A stretch of 64,000 nt of DNA from Selenomonadales bacterium 4137-cl (GCA_032334055.1 JAUOZS010000001.1:3119501-3183500), one strand, 5' to 3'. Positions 33,897 to 42,343 are shown, numbered from the stretch's first letter. Notes: generated by a model from the letters alone, not told the origin. Translations and numbers: made by a program.

Positions 33897-33929
33897 GCCC
33901 CGCGTGCCGTTCGCCAACGGCCGCGGGGC
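33897..33929 (+). terminator. hairpin after the coiled-coil gene
   Basis: GCCCCGCG-TG-CCGTT ... AACGG-C-CGCGGGGC, a long stem with no clear T tract. Confidence 0.55.
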
Positions 33930-33973
33930 CGCTATATTCCGGGGCTGCACCAAAGTCACACCCGCCGCGCCCG

Positions 33974-34300
33974 TCAGCGCTGCTTGGGTTGCTTGGGCTG
34001 CTTCGGCAGCGCCTTCAGCACCACCTTATCGCCCTCTAACGCCGCCTTAAGCGCGTAATCGACGATACCCTGCTTATAAAGGTTAACCTTGAGCGTCAGG
34101 AGCGCCTTGCCCACCTCCTCCTGCAGCTCGGGGGTGAAAAACTCCGCCCAGGCCGGCTTCGGGGCCTCCTTCTTCGCCGTCTTCGCGGCCGGCGCGGCCG
34201 GCTCTTCCGCCGTCCCGTCGCTCAGATGCTCGAAGCTAACCGCCTCGCGCACCCCGGCGAACATCTCCGAATCATGGCGGTTTTTCGGTATCTTGGCCAT
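33974..34300 (-). CDS. hypothetical protein, charged, Ala/Lys linker
   Basis: 108 residues from ATG 34300, chosen for the AAGGAGAG site 12 bases upstream. The N-terminus is charged, an Ala/Pro/Lys linker (about 30-52) follows, then a helical part (WAEFFTPELQEEVGKALLTLKVNLYKQGIVDYALKAA, shown in outline), and a Lys/Gln/Pro repeat tail (PKQPKQPKQR). No family recognised. The Smr-domain gene lies 37 bases upstream on the same strand. Confidence 0.6.
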   Translation of the reverse strand: MAKIPKNRHDSEMFAGVREAVSFEHLSDGTAEEPAAPAAKTAKKEAPKPAWAEFFTPELQEEVGKALLTLKVNLYKQGIVDYALKAALEGDKVVLKALPKQPKQPKQR

Positions 34301-34337
34301 ACTCTTGCTCTCCTTAGAAAAATAATATCGTCGCCAT

Positions 34338-34685
34338 TCACAGCAGCACGACCGTGATCCCCGCGTTGCCGCGCTCAAAATCGCGGTCGCGGCTCAGGTC
34401 GGGGTAAGCGTCCAGGATCCTGCGGGCCCCGGCGTCGAAAATGCTCCAGTCCTCGCCCGCCACCGCCTCCTTGATCCCGCCCCGGCGCTTGCGGTCCGCC
34501 AGGGCCGCGCGGACGCCGACCCGCAGCTTGCCGCCCACGCCGCTTGAGCCGTAGCCGTGGATTATCTTGACAACCTTCGCCCCCTGAGCGCGGGCGCGGA
34601 TAAGCTCCCCGCCCAGCCGGTGGGTCGCCTGTTCGACGGACGGCATGCCCAGTTCCAAGTTGATGATTACCATCTTTGTCGCCAT
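34338..34685 (-). CDS. Smr-domain protein
   Basis: 115 residues from ATG 34685; a longer frame to 34811 overlaps the next gene out of context. It is mostly one Smr (small MutS-related) domain: NLELGMPSVEQATHRL, then VVKIIHGYGSSGVGGKLR, the HGxGxG-LR motif of the family. Smr domains bind or cut nucleic acids; stand-alone Smr proteins in Bacteria act on RNA or ribosome collisions in some species. The first LDLHG motif is changed to LELGM, and this could lower nuclease activity. Confidence 0.75.
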   Translation of the reverse strand: MATKMVIINLELGMPSVEQATHRLGGELIRARAQGAKVVKIIHGYGSSGVGGKLRVGVRAALADRKRRGGIKEAVAGEDWSIFDAGARRILDAYPDLSRDRDFERGNAGITVVLL

Positions 34686-34734
34686 AATGTCCTGTTCCGC
34701 CCGTTCCCTGCGAATTCCTGCCCCGCCGCGAAGC

Positions 34735-35151
34735 TTACCGCCCCAGGACGGAGAAGGTATGGCCGCACCACTCGCGCGTCTCGCGGAACACCTCGGCCAG
34801 CAGGTGGCCATAAACCGCGCCGGCGACGGCTTTGGCGTCGTCCCGGTAGGCGTCCCAGTCAGGCTCGGCGAGCGGCGCTTCCAGCCGCGTCACCACCGTG
34901 AAGCCGCGCCACCTGAGGCAGCGATAATCTCCGGCCAGCTCGGCCGACAGCTCCGCCGCCCCTGCGGCCATCGCCACCTTCGGCCACACTTCCCCGACCG
35001 TCGTCCAAGCCCCGGGCGCCACCAGCAGCACATCAGGCCGCCTCGGCCGCCCGTCCTCGTCCGCCCCGGCGACGAACGCCGCGAACCCGCTCTCCAGCCA
35101 TGCCGCCCCGGCGTCCGGCCCCGCGAGGCACATAACGCTAAACCGCTTCAA
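34735..35151 (-). CDS. hypothetical protein
   Basis: 138 residues, soluble, no signal peptide. The middle has a Rossmann-like hydrophobic strand (PDVLLVAPGAWTTVG), and Trp residues occur at several points (AAWLES, VWPK, CLRWRGF, PDWDAYRDD). I do not recognise the family. It lies between the SDR gene upstream (11 bases away) and the Smr gene downstream, all on one strand, and may be the end of the catabolic operon or separate. Confidence 0.55.
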   Translation of the reverse strand: MKRFSVMCLAGPDAGAAWLESGFAAFVAGADEDGRPRRPDVLLVAPGAWTTVGEVWPKVAMAAGAAELSAELAGDYRCLRWRGFTVVTRLEAPLAEPDWDAYRDDAKAVAGAVYGHLLAEVFRETREWCGHTFSVLGR

Positions 35152-35162
35152 ACCAGGTTCCC

Positions 35163-35921
35163 CTATTCTTCATAAATCATCTTCACCGTCATCCCGCCGT
35201 CCACCACAAGATTAGAACCCGTGATGAAGCCGGCGTCCGCCGATACGAGGAACAGACAAGCGGCGGCGATGTCCTCCGGCCGCCCCACCCTGCCGGCGGG
35301 ATGCTGCTCGTGATCCACGGGGCGCAGAGCCGCCGGCCGGCGCACCCGGCCTTTCTTAAGCAGGCTGGTGTCGATCCAGCCCGGGCTTATGGCGTTGACC
35401 CTGATGCGCCGCGACCCCAAGGTTACGGCCAGCGAGCGGGTAAGGGCGAGCAGCCCGCCTTTGGCCGCGTCGTAGGCGTGCCAATCCGGCTCGGACATGA
35501 GAGCGCGGGTCGAGGCGATGTTGACGACGGCTGACCCCGCCGTCAGCAGCGGCAGGGCGTACTTCACGACAACGAACGGCCCGCGCAGGTTGACGGCGAT
35601 CACCGCGTCCCAGGCGGCCAGCGGCGCGTCGAGCGGCGTCGGGCCTGAAATTCCGGCGTTGTTTATGAGCGCGCCGAGGCTGACGCCGCGCCCGGCGAGG
35701 TCCTCGCAGGCCGCGGCGACCGCCCGTTCGTCGCCGACATCGACGCCGTACAGCAGGCAATCGCCCCCGGCGGCGGCAATCTCGGCCCGCGCCTCTTCCC
35801 CGGCTTCGCCGTCGCGCTCGAAAATCGCCACGCCCCAGCCACGGCCGGCGAACGCCCGGGCCACCGCCCGGCCGATCCCCTGCCCACCGCCAGTGACGAG
35901 GACAAACTGTTTATCGTTCAC
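35163..35921 (-). CDS. SDR-family NAD(P)-dependent oxidoreductase
   Basis: 252 residues of a classical short-chain dehydrogenase. It has the cofactor motif TGGGQGIGRAVA (about 11-22), NNAGISG (about 89-95), the catalytic Ser in NIASTRALMS (about 139), Tyr-x3-Lys in YDAAK (about 154-158), and SPGWIDTSL downstream. It follows the DUF1537 kinase gene by 38 bases on the same strand, so it is likely the last enzyme of the sugar-acid cluster, oxidising or reducing a hydroxy acid. A FabG role is less likely from context. Confidence 0.85.
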   Translation of the reverse strand: MNDKQFVLVTGGGQGIGRAVARAFAGRGWGVAIFERDGEAGEEARAEIAAAGGDCLLYGVDVGDERAVAAACEDLAGRGVSLGALINNAGISGPTPLDAPLAAWDAVIAVNLRGPFVVVKYALPLLTAGSAVVNIASTRALMSEPDWHAYDAAKGGLLALTRSLAVTLGSRRIRVNAISPGWIDTSLLKKGRVRRPAALRPVDHEQHPAGRVGRPEDIAAACLFLVSADAGFITGSNLVVDGGMTVKMIYEE

Positions 35922-35959
35922 ACTTTCCCATCCCTTCCGTCGCGGCGCGGGCGGCGAAA

Positions 35960-37231
35960 TTATTGCCGCAGAACTTCGAGCGCCGCGGCCAAAGCATCGT
36001 CACTCCCGAACGCGCCGGCCTTGGTGACCACCTTTAGGCCGTCCCGGCGGCCGCCCTGCAGCTCGCCCAGCGGGATGCCGGGGGCCACCTCGCGGATCAC
36101 TCTGATGCCCGTCGCCCCAAGGGCCAGGCACACCGCCACAGCGATATCGCCGCCGGTAAGCACCAAGCCGCTGGGCGACGCGTCCTCGGCCAGCCGCTGG
36201 CCCATCTCGCCTAAAGCGCCGGCGACGAGATCGCCGGCCTGCTGGCCGTTGAGACCCAGAGCCTCCGCCTCGCGGCGGGTGGCGGCGACAATGTCGTCAC
36301 TGTAGCCTGACGCCAGCACGGCGTTTTTCCCCTCCCGCATGGCAGCGGCCGCCGCCGCGCAGCAGCGCTCGATCTCGGCCTTGCGCCCGGCGTCCGTGAG
36401 CAGCGCGGCGGGGGTGACCATTATATACGCCACGTCGGGCCGCTCGCTGAGCTTGGCGACCTGGCTGCGGGTTACGTTGGAGACGCTGCCGGCGATCACC
36501 GCGACCGGGCCGGAGCGCTTCGCGCCGCTCAGACCGAGGGCGGCGGGCAGATGCTCGGCCAGCCCGGCCGACCCCACCCACAACGTCCCCTGCCCCCGGG
36601 CGGCGATCGCCGCGGCCAGATCCCTAAGCTGCTCATCCCGCCAGGCGTCGCAGACCACGACCTCCACCCCGTCAGCGGCCAGCCGCGCCAGTTCGGCGGC
36701 GATCGCCGCCTCGCCGGCGGACATGACCTTCAGTCCCACTTGCCCGACTTTGCGCCTGGTCTGGGCCGCCAGCAACGCCGGGACATACGATTCCTTCACA
36801 GGCATCTTCGGGTCGCGGGCGATTTCGCTGGCCTCGATGGGTACGCCGTTCAAAAGGTGCAGCCCGCCGACCGTTATCCGCCCGTTCTTGGGGAAAGCCG
36901 GCGCCGCCACGGCCAGCTTGAGCCCGCACGCGTCCATGATGGCGTCGATCTGCGGACCGAGGTTGCCGCGGAGGGTGGAGTCGACCTTCATGTAGACGGC
37001 GCCGACGCCGCCGGAGCTTACCAGCCGGGCGGCCTCCGCCGCCCGGGCGTAGGCTTCGCCGGGCGGGACGGCCCGGCTGCCGATGTCGACGACAACGACG
37101 TCGGAAGCCGCGTCGCTACTGAATTGACGGGCATCGAGCAGAACGACGGTCGCCAGGCCCTGCTTGGCGAACTGGACGCCGGTGTCGTTGGCGCCGGTGA
37201 GGTCGTCGGCGATTACGGCTATCACGGCCAT
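35960..37231 (-). CDS. four-carbon acid sugar kinase (DUF1537, OtnK/DtnK type)
   Basis: 423 residues from ATG 37231, seven bases after AGAGGGG. The N-terminal domain begins MAVIAVIADDLTGANDTGVQF, the usual mark of this kinase family, with the KVDSTLRGN motif near residue 95. The C-terminal nucleotide-binding domain has the VLTGGDIA segment near residue 355. Characterised members phosphorylate D-threonate, D-erythronate or 3-oxo-tetronate with ATP. With the UxaA pair, permease and SDR around it, a sugar-acid catabolic step is likely. Which acid is used is unknown. Repeated GCGWACATT-like sites lie just upstream. Confidence 0.85.
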   Translation of the reverse strand: MAVIAVIADDLTGANDTGVQFAKQGLATVVLLDARQFSSDAASDVVVVDIGSRAVPPGEAYARAAEAARLVSSGGVGAVYMKVDSTLRGNLGPQIDAIMDACGLKLAVAAPAFPKNGRITVGGLHLLNGVPIEASEIARDPKMPVKESYVPALLAAQTRRKVGQVGLKVMSAGEAAIAAELARLAADGVEVVVCDAWRDEQLRDLAAAIAARGQGTLWVGSAGLAEHLPAALGLSGAKRSGPVAVIAGSVSNVTRSQVAKLSERPDVAYIMVTPAALLTDAGRKAEIERCCAAAAAAMREGKNAVLASGYSDDIVAATRREAEALGLNGQQAGDLVAGALGEMGQRLAEDASPSGLVLTGGDIAVAVCLALGATGIRVIREVAPGIPLGELQGGRRDGLKVVTKAGAFGSDDALAAALEVLRQ

Positions 37232-37252
37232 GTTTTCACCCCTCTGACATTT

Positions 37253-37283
37253 TCGTACATTAGCGAACATCTCAGCGTACATT
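37253..37283. promoter_or_regulatory. three spaced repeats upstream of the DUF1537 kinase gene
   Basis: TCGTACATT (37253-37261), GCGAACATC (37263-37271) and GCGTACATT (37275-37283), 10 to 12 bases apart, about one helical turn. They may form an operator for a cluster regulator that is not in view. Confidence 0.4.
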
Positions 37284-37396
37284 TTCCCTGGCATTTCTCA
37301 GCCCTGCCATTCTTACGTTAGCTGACAAACACCCCGTTCCGGGGGCAGAAGAGCCGGCGGGCAGCAGTCGCCGGCCATTTTATGTAAAATTATGGT

Positions 37397-37678
37397 TTAC
37401 TTGTCGCCACGGCCGCGGCAGCTTTCGAGGTTGTGGACGTGGACGTGCTGGCCGGGCAGGATGTCGCGGGTGGCGAGGCCGATGGTTTCGCCGTACTTTG
37501 TGACCGCCTCGCCGCGCTTGATCGCGCGGAGGGCGAATTTGTGGCCGAAGGGAATTTTCTCGACGACGGTGGCGGTCAGTTTTTCGGCCCCGCTGTCAAC
37601 GGTCACGGTGACGCCGGGCTCGACGGCTTCGACGACGGTGCAGACGTTGTCGGCCGGGTTCATTACGATCGCGCGCAT
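37397..37678 (-). CDS. UxaA-family dehydratase, small SAF-domain subunit
   Basis: 93 residues forming a SAF domain: ALRAIKRGEAVTKYGETIGLATRDILPGQHVHVHN is the conserved core (in outline), with the C-terminal HVHNLES motif. In altronate (UxaA), galactarate (GarD) and related dehydratases this domain is the N-terminal part; here it is a separate gene directly after the large subunit (16 bases). The pair removes water from a sugar acid using iron or manganese. Confidence 0.85.
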   Translation of the reverse strand: MRAIVMNPADNVCTVVEAVEPGVTVTVDSGAEKLTATVVEKIPFGHKFALRAIKRGEAVTKYGETIGLATRDILPGQHVHVHNLESCRGRGDK

Positions 37679-37694
37679 TGCTTTTCCCCTCCCG

Positions 37695-38858
37695 TCACAT
37701 CGTCGGGCCGACGCGGTTGATGGCGAAGTCGTTGAAGCCGAGGATTTCGGCCTTGGCGAGCTTGCCGGAGGCGACGGCGAGCATTTCGGCGTAGATACGC
37801 TTCCCGACCTGGGCGACCGTCTCGTCGCCGGTGACGACGGTGCCGGCGTCGAGGTCGATGTTGTCGTTCATCCGGTGATAAAGAGGGGTGGTGGTGGAGA
37901 CCTTGACGGTGGGGGCGATGGGCGAGCCGCAGCAGGTGCCACGGCCGGTGGTGAAGACTACGAGGTGGCAGCCGCCGGCGACCATGCCGGTGAGCTGCTC
38001 GATGTCCTGGCCGGGGGTGTCCATCCAGACAAGCCCTTTACGGGTTACCGGGGCGGCGTAGTCGATTACGTCCTGCAGGGGCCGCGTGCCGGCTTTGTAG
38101 ATGCAGCCGAGGGATTTCTCCTCGATGGAGGACAGGCCGCCCTCGATGTTGCCGGGGGTGGGCTGGCCGCCGCGCATGTCGACGCCCATGCCGGTGGCGA
38201 GGGCTTCGCAGCGGTTTATGACCTCGTAGCAGCGCCGGGCGACCCGTTCGTTGACCGCGCGGGCGGCGACGAGGTGTTCGGCGCCGATTATCTCGGTGGT
38301 TTCGGCAAGGATGACGGTGCCGCCGGCGTCGATGAGCAGGTCGCTGGCCACGCCGAGGGCGGGGTTGGCGGATATGCCGGAGCAGGCGTCGGAGCCGCCG
38401 CATTCGGTGCCGAGGATGAGTTCGCCAGCGTCAACCGGCTCGCGGGCGAGCAGCGAGGCGGCGCCGACCATCTCCCGGGCGGCGCTCGCACCGGCGGCGG
38501 TGGCTTTGACGGAGCCGCCCTCGTCCTGGATGACGACGAGGTGGACGGGCTTGTAGGGGCACTTTTGCCGGATGGCGGCGGCGATGTCCTGGGCGCGGAC
38601 GGTTTCGCAGCCAAGGCCGACGACGACTACGCCGTACACGTTGGGATGGGTGCCGTGGGCGACGAGGATGCGGGCGGTGCGGTCGGCGTCGGCGCCGAGC
38701 TGGGTGCAGCCGTGCTGGTGCTCGACCCAGACGGTGCCGGCGACCTGCTGGGAGATGCCCCGGGCGACGCGGTTGGCGCATACGACCGACGGGATGACGA
38801 GCACGTGGTTGCGGATGCCGACCGTGCCGTCCGGGCGGCGGTAGCCGTGAAACTGCAT
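37695..38858 (-). CDS. UxaA-family dehydratase, large subunit
   Basis: 387 residues from ATG 38858, seven bases after GAGGTGA; the upstream frame to 39035 is antisense to the VOC gene. It begins with FHGYRRPDGTVGIRNHVLVIPSV (shown in outline), typical for the catalytic part of altronate/galactarate dehydratases. Conserved segments include HQHGCTQLG, GLGCE, GTECGGSDACSG, MDTPG and TTGRGTCCG, with Cys and His residues for metal binding. Close matches also exist for D-galactarate and (2R)-sulfolactate sulfo-lyase (SuyB); the latter removes sulfite. The cluster gives no sign of sulfonate use, so sugar-acid dehydration is preferred. Confidence 0.85.
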   Translation of the reverse strand: MQFHGYRRPDGTVGIRNHVLVIPSVVCANRVARGISQQVAGTVWVEHQHGCTQLGADADRTARILVAHGTHPNVYGVVVVGLGCETVRAQDIAAAIRQKCPYKPVHLVVIQDEGGSVKATAAGASAAREMVGAASLLAREPVDAGELILGTECGGSDACSGISANPALGVASDLLIDAGGTVILAETTEIIGAEHLVAARAVNERVARRCYEVINRCEALATGMGVDMRGGQPTPGNIEGGLSSIEEKSLGCIYKAGTRPLQDVIDYAAPVTRKGLVWMDTPGQDIEQLTGMVAGGCHLVVFTTGRGTCCGSPIAPTVKVSTTTPLYHRMNDNIDLDAGTVVTGDETVAQVGKRIYAEMLAVASGKLAKAEILGFNDFAINRVGPTM

Positions 38859-38910
38859 TGATATCACCTCAAAAATGCATTTCTGGCCGAGGTTAACAGG
38901 AAGACGCGGT

Positions 38911-39315
38911 TTATTTAAACGAGTCGTAGATTTGCTTGTATTCCGGCGTCGGCGGGATGGTCTTGTAGATGTAAAGGTGGACGCCGTTGGGGTCGTCGAC
39001 GACGAAGCTGCGCTCCCCCCAGGGTTTGTCGACAAGGCCCTGGACGATTTTGAGACCGGCGTCCCTGAGGCGGCGGTATTCGGCGTCGGCGTCGTCGACT
39101 TCGAAGGAGATGATGAGTCCCTTGTTGAAGAATTCGCCCGCCTCCCGCTGCGGCAGGGTGAAGCTGATGCCGACGGCGAGGTCGCCGGGGGCGAGGAGTT
39201 CGATGTACCAGTCGCTTTCGTAGACGAGCCGGAAGTCGAAGTGCCGCATGTAAAATTCCTTCGATTCGCGGAGTTTGTTGGTGCTGATGGTGGAGTCGAC
39301 CCGTTTGATTTTCAT
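38911..39315 (-). CDS. VOC-superfamily (glyoxalase-like) protein
   Basis: 134 residues in two beta-alpha-beta-beta-beta modules: RVDSTISTNKLRESKEFYMRHFDF first, then ISFEVDDADAEYRRLRDAGLKIVQG and FVVDDPNGVHLYIYK (in outline). VOC proteins bind a divalent metal and act as glyoxalases, dioxygenases, epimerases or binding proteins. It sits between the macrodomain and the UxaA genes on the same strand, in the same probable operon. The reaction is unknown. Confidence 0.75.
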   Translation of the reverse strand: MKIKRVDSTISTNKLRESKEFYMRHFDFRLVYESDWYIELLAPGDLAVGISFTLPQREAGEFFNKGLIISFEVDDADAEYRRLRDAGLKIVQGLVDKPWGERSFVVDDPNGVHLYIYKTIPPTPEYKQIYDSFK

Positions 39316-39339
39316 CCCGTTTCCTCCTTGCTGTCGTGG

Positions 39340-39891
39340 CTATTGCGGCTGCAGGCGCCCTTCGGCGGCGAGCAGCCGGCTGTATATCCCGTAATCGCCG
39401 GCCGAGTGGAGCACGAAGCGGATTTCGGCCAGCGGGTATGGCGCGAGGGCGGCGAGGACGGCGGCGATGGCGACGGGGGCGGCGGCCTCGATGGGGTAGC
39501 GGTAGGCGCCGGTGCTGATGGAGGGGAAGGCCAGGGTGCGGAGCCCGCGCCCGTGGGCGAGACGCAGGCTGTTGGTGTAGCAGGCGGCGAGCAGTTCGGG
39601 GTCGGACGGGCGGCCGCCGTAGACCGGGCCGACGGTGTGGATGACGTAGCGGGCGGCGAGGTTGCCGCCGCCGGTGATGACGGCCTGGCCGGCCGGACAG
39701 CCGCCCTGGCGGGCGCGGATGACGTCGAGCTCGCGCATGATGGCCGGGCCGCCCCGGGCGTGGATGGCGCCGTCTACGCCGCCGCCGCCCGCGAGGCGGC
39801 TGTTGGCGGCGTTCACTATGCCGTCGACGTCCTGGACGGTTATGTCGCCGAGGAGGGCGGTGACGAGCGTGTCGCGGAACTTCGCTTTCAT
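39340..39891 (-). CDS. macrodomain ADP-ribose/O-acetyl-ADP-ribose hydrolase
   Basis: 183 residues, a macrodomain of the YmdB/MacroD type: GDITVQDVDGIVNAANSRLAGGGGVDGAIH (shown in outline), GGPAIMREL, TGGGNLAARYVIHTVGP and SISTGAYRYP. Members remove ADP-ribose from proteins or deacetylate O-acetyl-ADP-ribose. GGGAGG precedes the ATG. The start overlaps the stop of the AbrB-type gene (ATGA), so they are translated together; why a macrodomain protein goes with a permease is unknown. Confidence 0.9.
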   Translation of the reverse strand: MKAKFRDTLVTALLGDITVQDVDGIVNAANSRLAGGGGVDGAIHARGGPAIMRELDVIRARQGGCPAGQAVITGGGNLAARYVIHTVGPVYGGRPSDPELLAACYTNSLRLAHGRGLRTLAFPSISTGAYRYPIEAAAPVAIAAVLAALAPYPLAEIRFVLHSAGDYGIYSRLLAAEGRLQPQ

Positions 39892-40934
39892 GGGTTCCTC
39901 CCTTCCCCCAGCCAGCGGCGCAGGAGCGGGGGCAGGATGATCAGGATGAACAGCAGGCGGAACATATGGTAGCCGACGACGACCGAGACGTCGCCGCCGA
40001 CGAGGATGGCGGTGAGGCCCATCTCGGCCATGCCGCCGGGGGCGGCGCTGAGGAAGGCGGTGGCCCCGCTGGTGGGGATGGCGGCTGCCAGGCCGTAGCC
40101 GATGAGCAGGGAGACGACGAGGAGAACGGCGACATTGGCGAAGGTGTAGGCGAGGATTTTCCGCCATTTGCCGCTGCCGGCGAAGTCGATGGCGCTGCCC
40201 ATGTAAGCGCCGACGGCTATCTGGGCGGCGTTGAGCAGGGGCTGGGGCACGACGGGCGGCGGGAAGCCGGCGACAACGAGCGGTGCGGTGGCGAGCACCG
40301 GCCCGAGGAGGTAAGGGGTGGGGAAGCCGAGGCGCGCCGCCAGCAGGGCGCCGACGACGACCGCGGCGATGTAGGGCAGGGCGGCGGCCGGGTCGGCGAC
40401 GGCCGGGACGGCCGCCGCGGCGGGGCCGGCGGCGCCGCCGGCCGACAGGCCGTGGGTGACGAGGAAGGGAACGGTGAAGACGGCGGACAGCATCCTGATC
40501 GTCTGCATGACGGTGACGACCGTGGCGTCTGCGCCGGCGATTTCCTCGCCGAGCACGACCATCTGCGACAGGCCGCCGGGGACGGTGGCGAGGACGCAGG
40601 TGGCGAGGCTGAGGCCGGTCTGACGGTGGGTGATGTAGCCGGCCGCCACGCTGGCGAGGATGAGCACGACCGTCATGCCGAGCATGAGGTGTATTTGGGA
40701 GAGGATGTAGAGGCCGACGGCGGCGGTAAAGGGCCGCCCCATTATGTGACCGAGGACCATCAGGCCGGCGTTGCGCAGCTTCACGGGCCAGCAGACCCTC
40801 GCTGGCGCGACCCGGCCGAGGACGATGACCGCCGTGAGGGGGCCGAGCATCCACGGCAAAGGGCTGTGAACGCTATAGAACAGCAGGCCACCCGCGACCG
40901 CGGCCGCCAGGGTGACGAGGAAGTTTTTCACCAT
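39888..40934 (-). CDS. AbrB-family membrane protein, putative permease
   Basis: 348 residues with about ten membrane helices in two repeats, each with a re-entrant Gly-rich segment (LPWMLGPLTAVIVLG, then FPTPYLLGPVLATAPLV), as in the AbrB/YoaA-type duplicated family. The family is often misnamed a transcription regulator; it is a membrane protein linked to ammonia-monooxygenase-like annotations and probable solute transport. It heads the set of genes that runs through the macrodomain, VOC, UxaA pair and kinase, and is the best candidate for uptake of the substrate. Confidence 0.75.
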   Translation of the reverse strand: MVKNFLVTLAAAVAGGLLFYSVHSPLPWMLGPLTAVIVLGRVAPARVCWPVKLRNAGLMVLGHIMGRPFTAAVGLYILSQIHLMLGMTVVLILASVAAGYITHRQTGLSLATCVLATVPGGLSQMVVLGEEIAGADATVVTVMQTIRMLSAVFTVPFLVTHGLSAGGAAGPAAAAVPAVADPAAALPYIAAVVVGALLAARLGFPTPYLLGPVLATAPLVVAGFPPPVVPQPLLNAAQIAVGAYMGSAIDFAGSGKWRKILAYTFANVAVLLVVSLLIGYGLAAAIPTSGATAFLSAAPGGMAEMGLTAILVGGDVSVVVGYHMFRLLFILIILPPLLRRWLGEGRNP

Positions 40935-41026
40935 GTTTTCACCGTGTGTGTTTTGCTAACATTATTGTGCGCGATCTTTCTCTCTATACTATTTTGGCCC
41001 GCATGCCCAAACTCCTGCGCCGAAAT

Positions 41027-41058
41027 AGGAAAAAACCGCCATGATCCAGCGGTTTCCT
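41027..41058 (-). terminator. terminator of the HD-GYP gene
   Basis: On the minus strand AACCGC-TGGATCATG-GCGGTT is followed by TTTTCC. It comes after the family I copy B, so that element is inside the transcript. Within the gene-free stretch 40935-41237, only this hairpin and copy B were seen. Confidence 0.7.
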
Positions 41059-41096
41059 GAACAAGCCATGGTTATATTGCTCGTTCTTCAAAAAGT

Positions 41097-41220
41097 GCAG
41101 GCCGTTCAGGGCCGCCAGGTGCAAGGCGCACCGGAGAGCACGGCCGGAGGCGTACTTGGTTGCGTACGCCGAGGAAGGGTTCGAGGAGCAACGCCGCAAT
41201 GGCGGTCATCGACGGCCTGC
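41097..41220 (-). repeat. family I 3'-end palindromic element, copy B
   Basis: Outer arms GCAGGCCG / CGGCCTGC and CCGCCA / TGGCGG pair; apical hairpin GGCGTAC-TTGGTTGC-GTACGCC. It begins 17 bases after the HD-GYP stop (41238). The arms differ from other copies but stay complementary. Confidence 0.8.
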
Positions 41221-41237
41221 CCCGGCAGCAGCGACAA

Positions 41238-41861
41238 TTACTCGCCGCCGTCCATACTGTACCCAAATCTCTCTCTTATAAACTCGATGAACACCGCCGC
41301 TATCACCGGGTCGAACTGGCTGCCGGCGTTCCGCCAGATTTCGCGGACGCATTCGCCGAGGGGGACCGGCGTCCGGTAGCAGCGGGACGCGGTCATGGCG
41401 TCGAAGGCGTCGCAGAGGGCCAGCATTCTGCTGAAGAGCGGGATTTCCTCGCGGGCCAGGCCGTCGGGATAACCGGTGCCGTCCCAGCGTTCGTGGTGGT
41501 GGCGCATGATGCCGACGATGGGGTCCACCCCGTCGACCCCGGACAGCATGGCGGCCCCGTCGGCGGCGTGGAGCCTCATTATCTTGAATTCCGCGGGCGT
41601 AAGGCGGCCGGGTTTGGTGAGGATGTTTTCCGGAGTCTTTATTTTGCCGACGTCATGCACGACGCCGACCATGTAAGCGAGGTTGATCTCGTCGGAGTCC
41701 ATCCCCATCTGGCTGGCAAGCCCCGCCATGAGGTCGGCGACGTGCTCGGCGTGCATGGCGGTGCTGGGGTCGCAGTAGTATATCTGTCGGCAGAAGTCTT
41801 CGATGGCTTCCATGTTGACCTGCTCGATGAGCGGACGGCCGGCCGGCTTTTTACGCTTCAC
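41238..41861 (-). CDS. HD-GYP-type phosphohydrolase
   Basis: 207 residues. HD-type residues occur in MHAEHVADL, VHDVGKIKTPENILTKPG and RLHAADG; the HHERWDGTGYPDGLAREEIPL block is the GYP signature (HHExxDGxGYP). HD-GYP domains hydrolyse cyclic di-GMP (or cGAMP in some). It is a stand-alone domain with no receiver, so its control is not evident. Together with the REC-GGDEF cyclase at 58400-59335 it shows cyclic di-GMP use. Family I copy B and a terminator follow. Confidence 0.85.
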   Translation of the reverse strand: MKRKKPAGRPLIEQVNMEAIEDFCRQIYYCDPSTAMHAEHVADLMAGLASQMGMDSDEINLAYMVGVVHDVGKIKTPENILTKPGRLTPAEFKIMRLHAADGAAMLSGVDGVDPIVGIMRHHHERWDGTGYPDGLAREEIPLFSRMLALCDAFDAMTASRCYRTPVPLGECVREIWRNAGSQFDPVIAAVFIEFIRERFGYSMDGGE

Positions 41862-42036
41862 GTCGTCACCTTTCGTACCGCGGCCCGGAACCTGGTCGGG
41901 GCTACGGGAATCGGTCGCACAATCTTAGCGATTCAACATTTAGCCTGTTATTTCCTGCACATTTCGACAAATCGTCCCTGCCATTTTTCGCCGCGACATG
42001 CCGGGGCGCATATCATGAAGAGGGAGGTAGATGCAC

Positions 42037-42309
42037 GTGGCTTCGCAGGAAGCGGATGAACTGACGCTGCTGGCCGCCGCCACGGCGTTGGCGCTGGCGC
42101 AGGGCAAAAAAGCGGGGGAAGTCGGCGTAATGTCCGGCTTCGTGGGAGCCATCGCCAATAATCTGGCTTTGCTGGCGGTGGTGCTGGCGACCGAGGAGGC
42201 GGCGGCGGCGGAAGCCAAGGCGAAAAAGGCGGAAGAGAGCCTGGAGGAGAGGCTGAGGCTGATCGAGGAGCGGCTGGCGGCCTGCTGCGAGGGGAAGGGA
42301 CAAAAGTAG
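42037..42309 (+). CDS. small Ala-rich coiled-coil protein
   Basis: 90 residues from GTG 42037, nine bases after GGGAGG; ATG 42031 is too close to the site. An Ala-rich helical start (LTLLAAATALALAQGKKAGE), a hydrophobic helix (AIANNLALLAVVLATEEAA) and a charged coiled-coil end (KKAEESLEERLRLIEERLAACCEG). No family recognised. The general layout resembles the small protein at 33649-33873. Monocistronic. Confidence 0.6.
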   Translation: MASQEADELTLLAAATALALAQGKKAGEVGVMSGFVGAIANNLALLAVVLATEEAAAAEAKAKKAEESLEERLRLIEERLAACCEGKGQK

Positions 42310-42333
42310 CACCCGCAGGTTGTTGCGGGTGCT
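42308..42333. terminator. shared terminator between convergent genes
   Basis: AGCACCCGCA / TGCGGGTGCT stem; serves the small plus-strand gene and the minus-strand metallo-hydrolase gene. Confidence 0.75.
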
Positions 42334-42343
42334 TTGTTTGATG

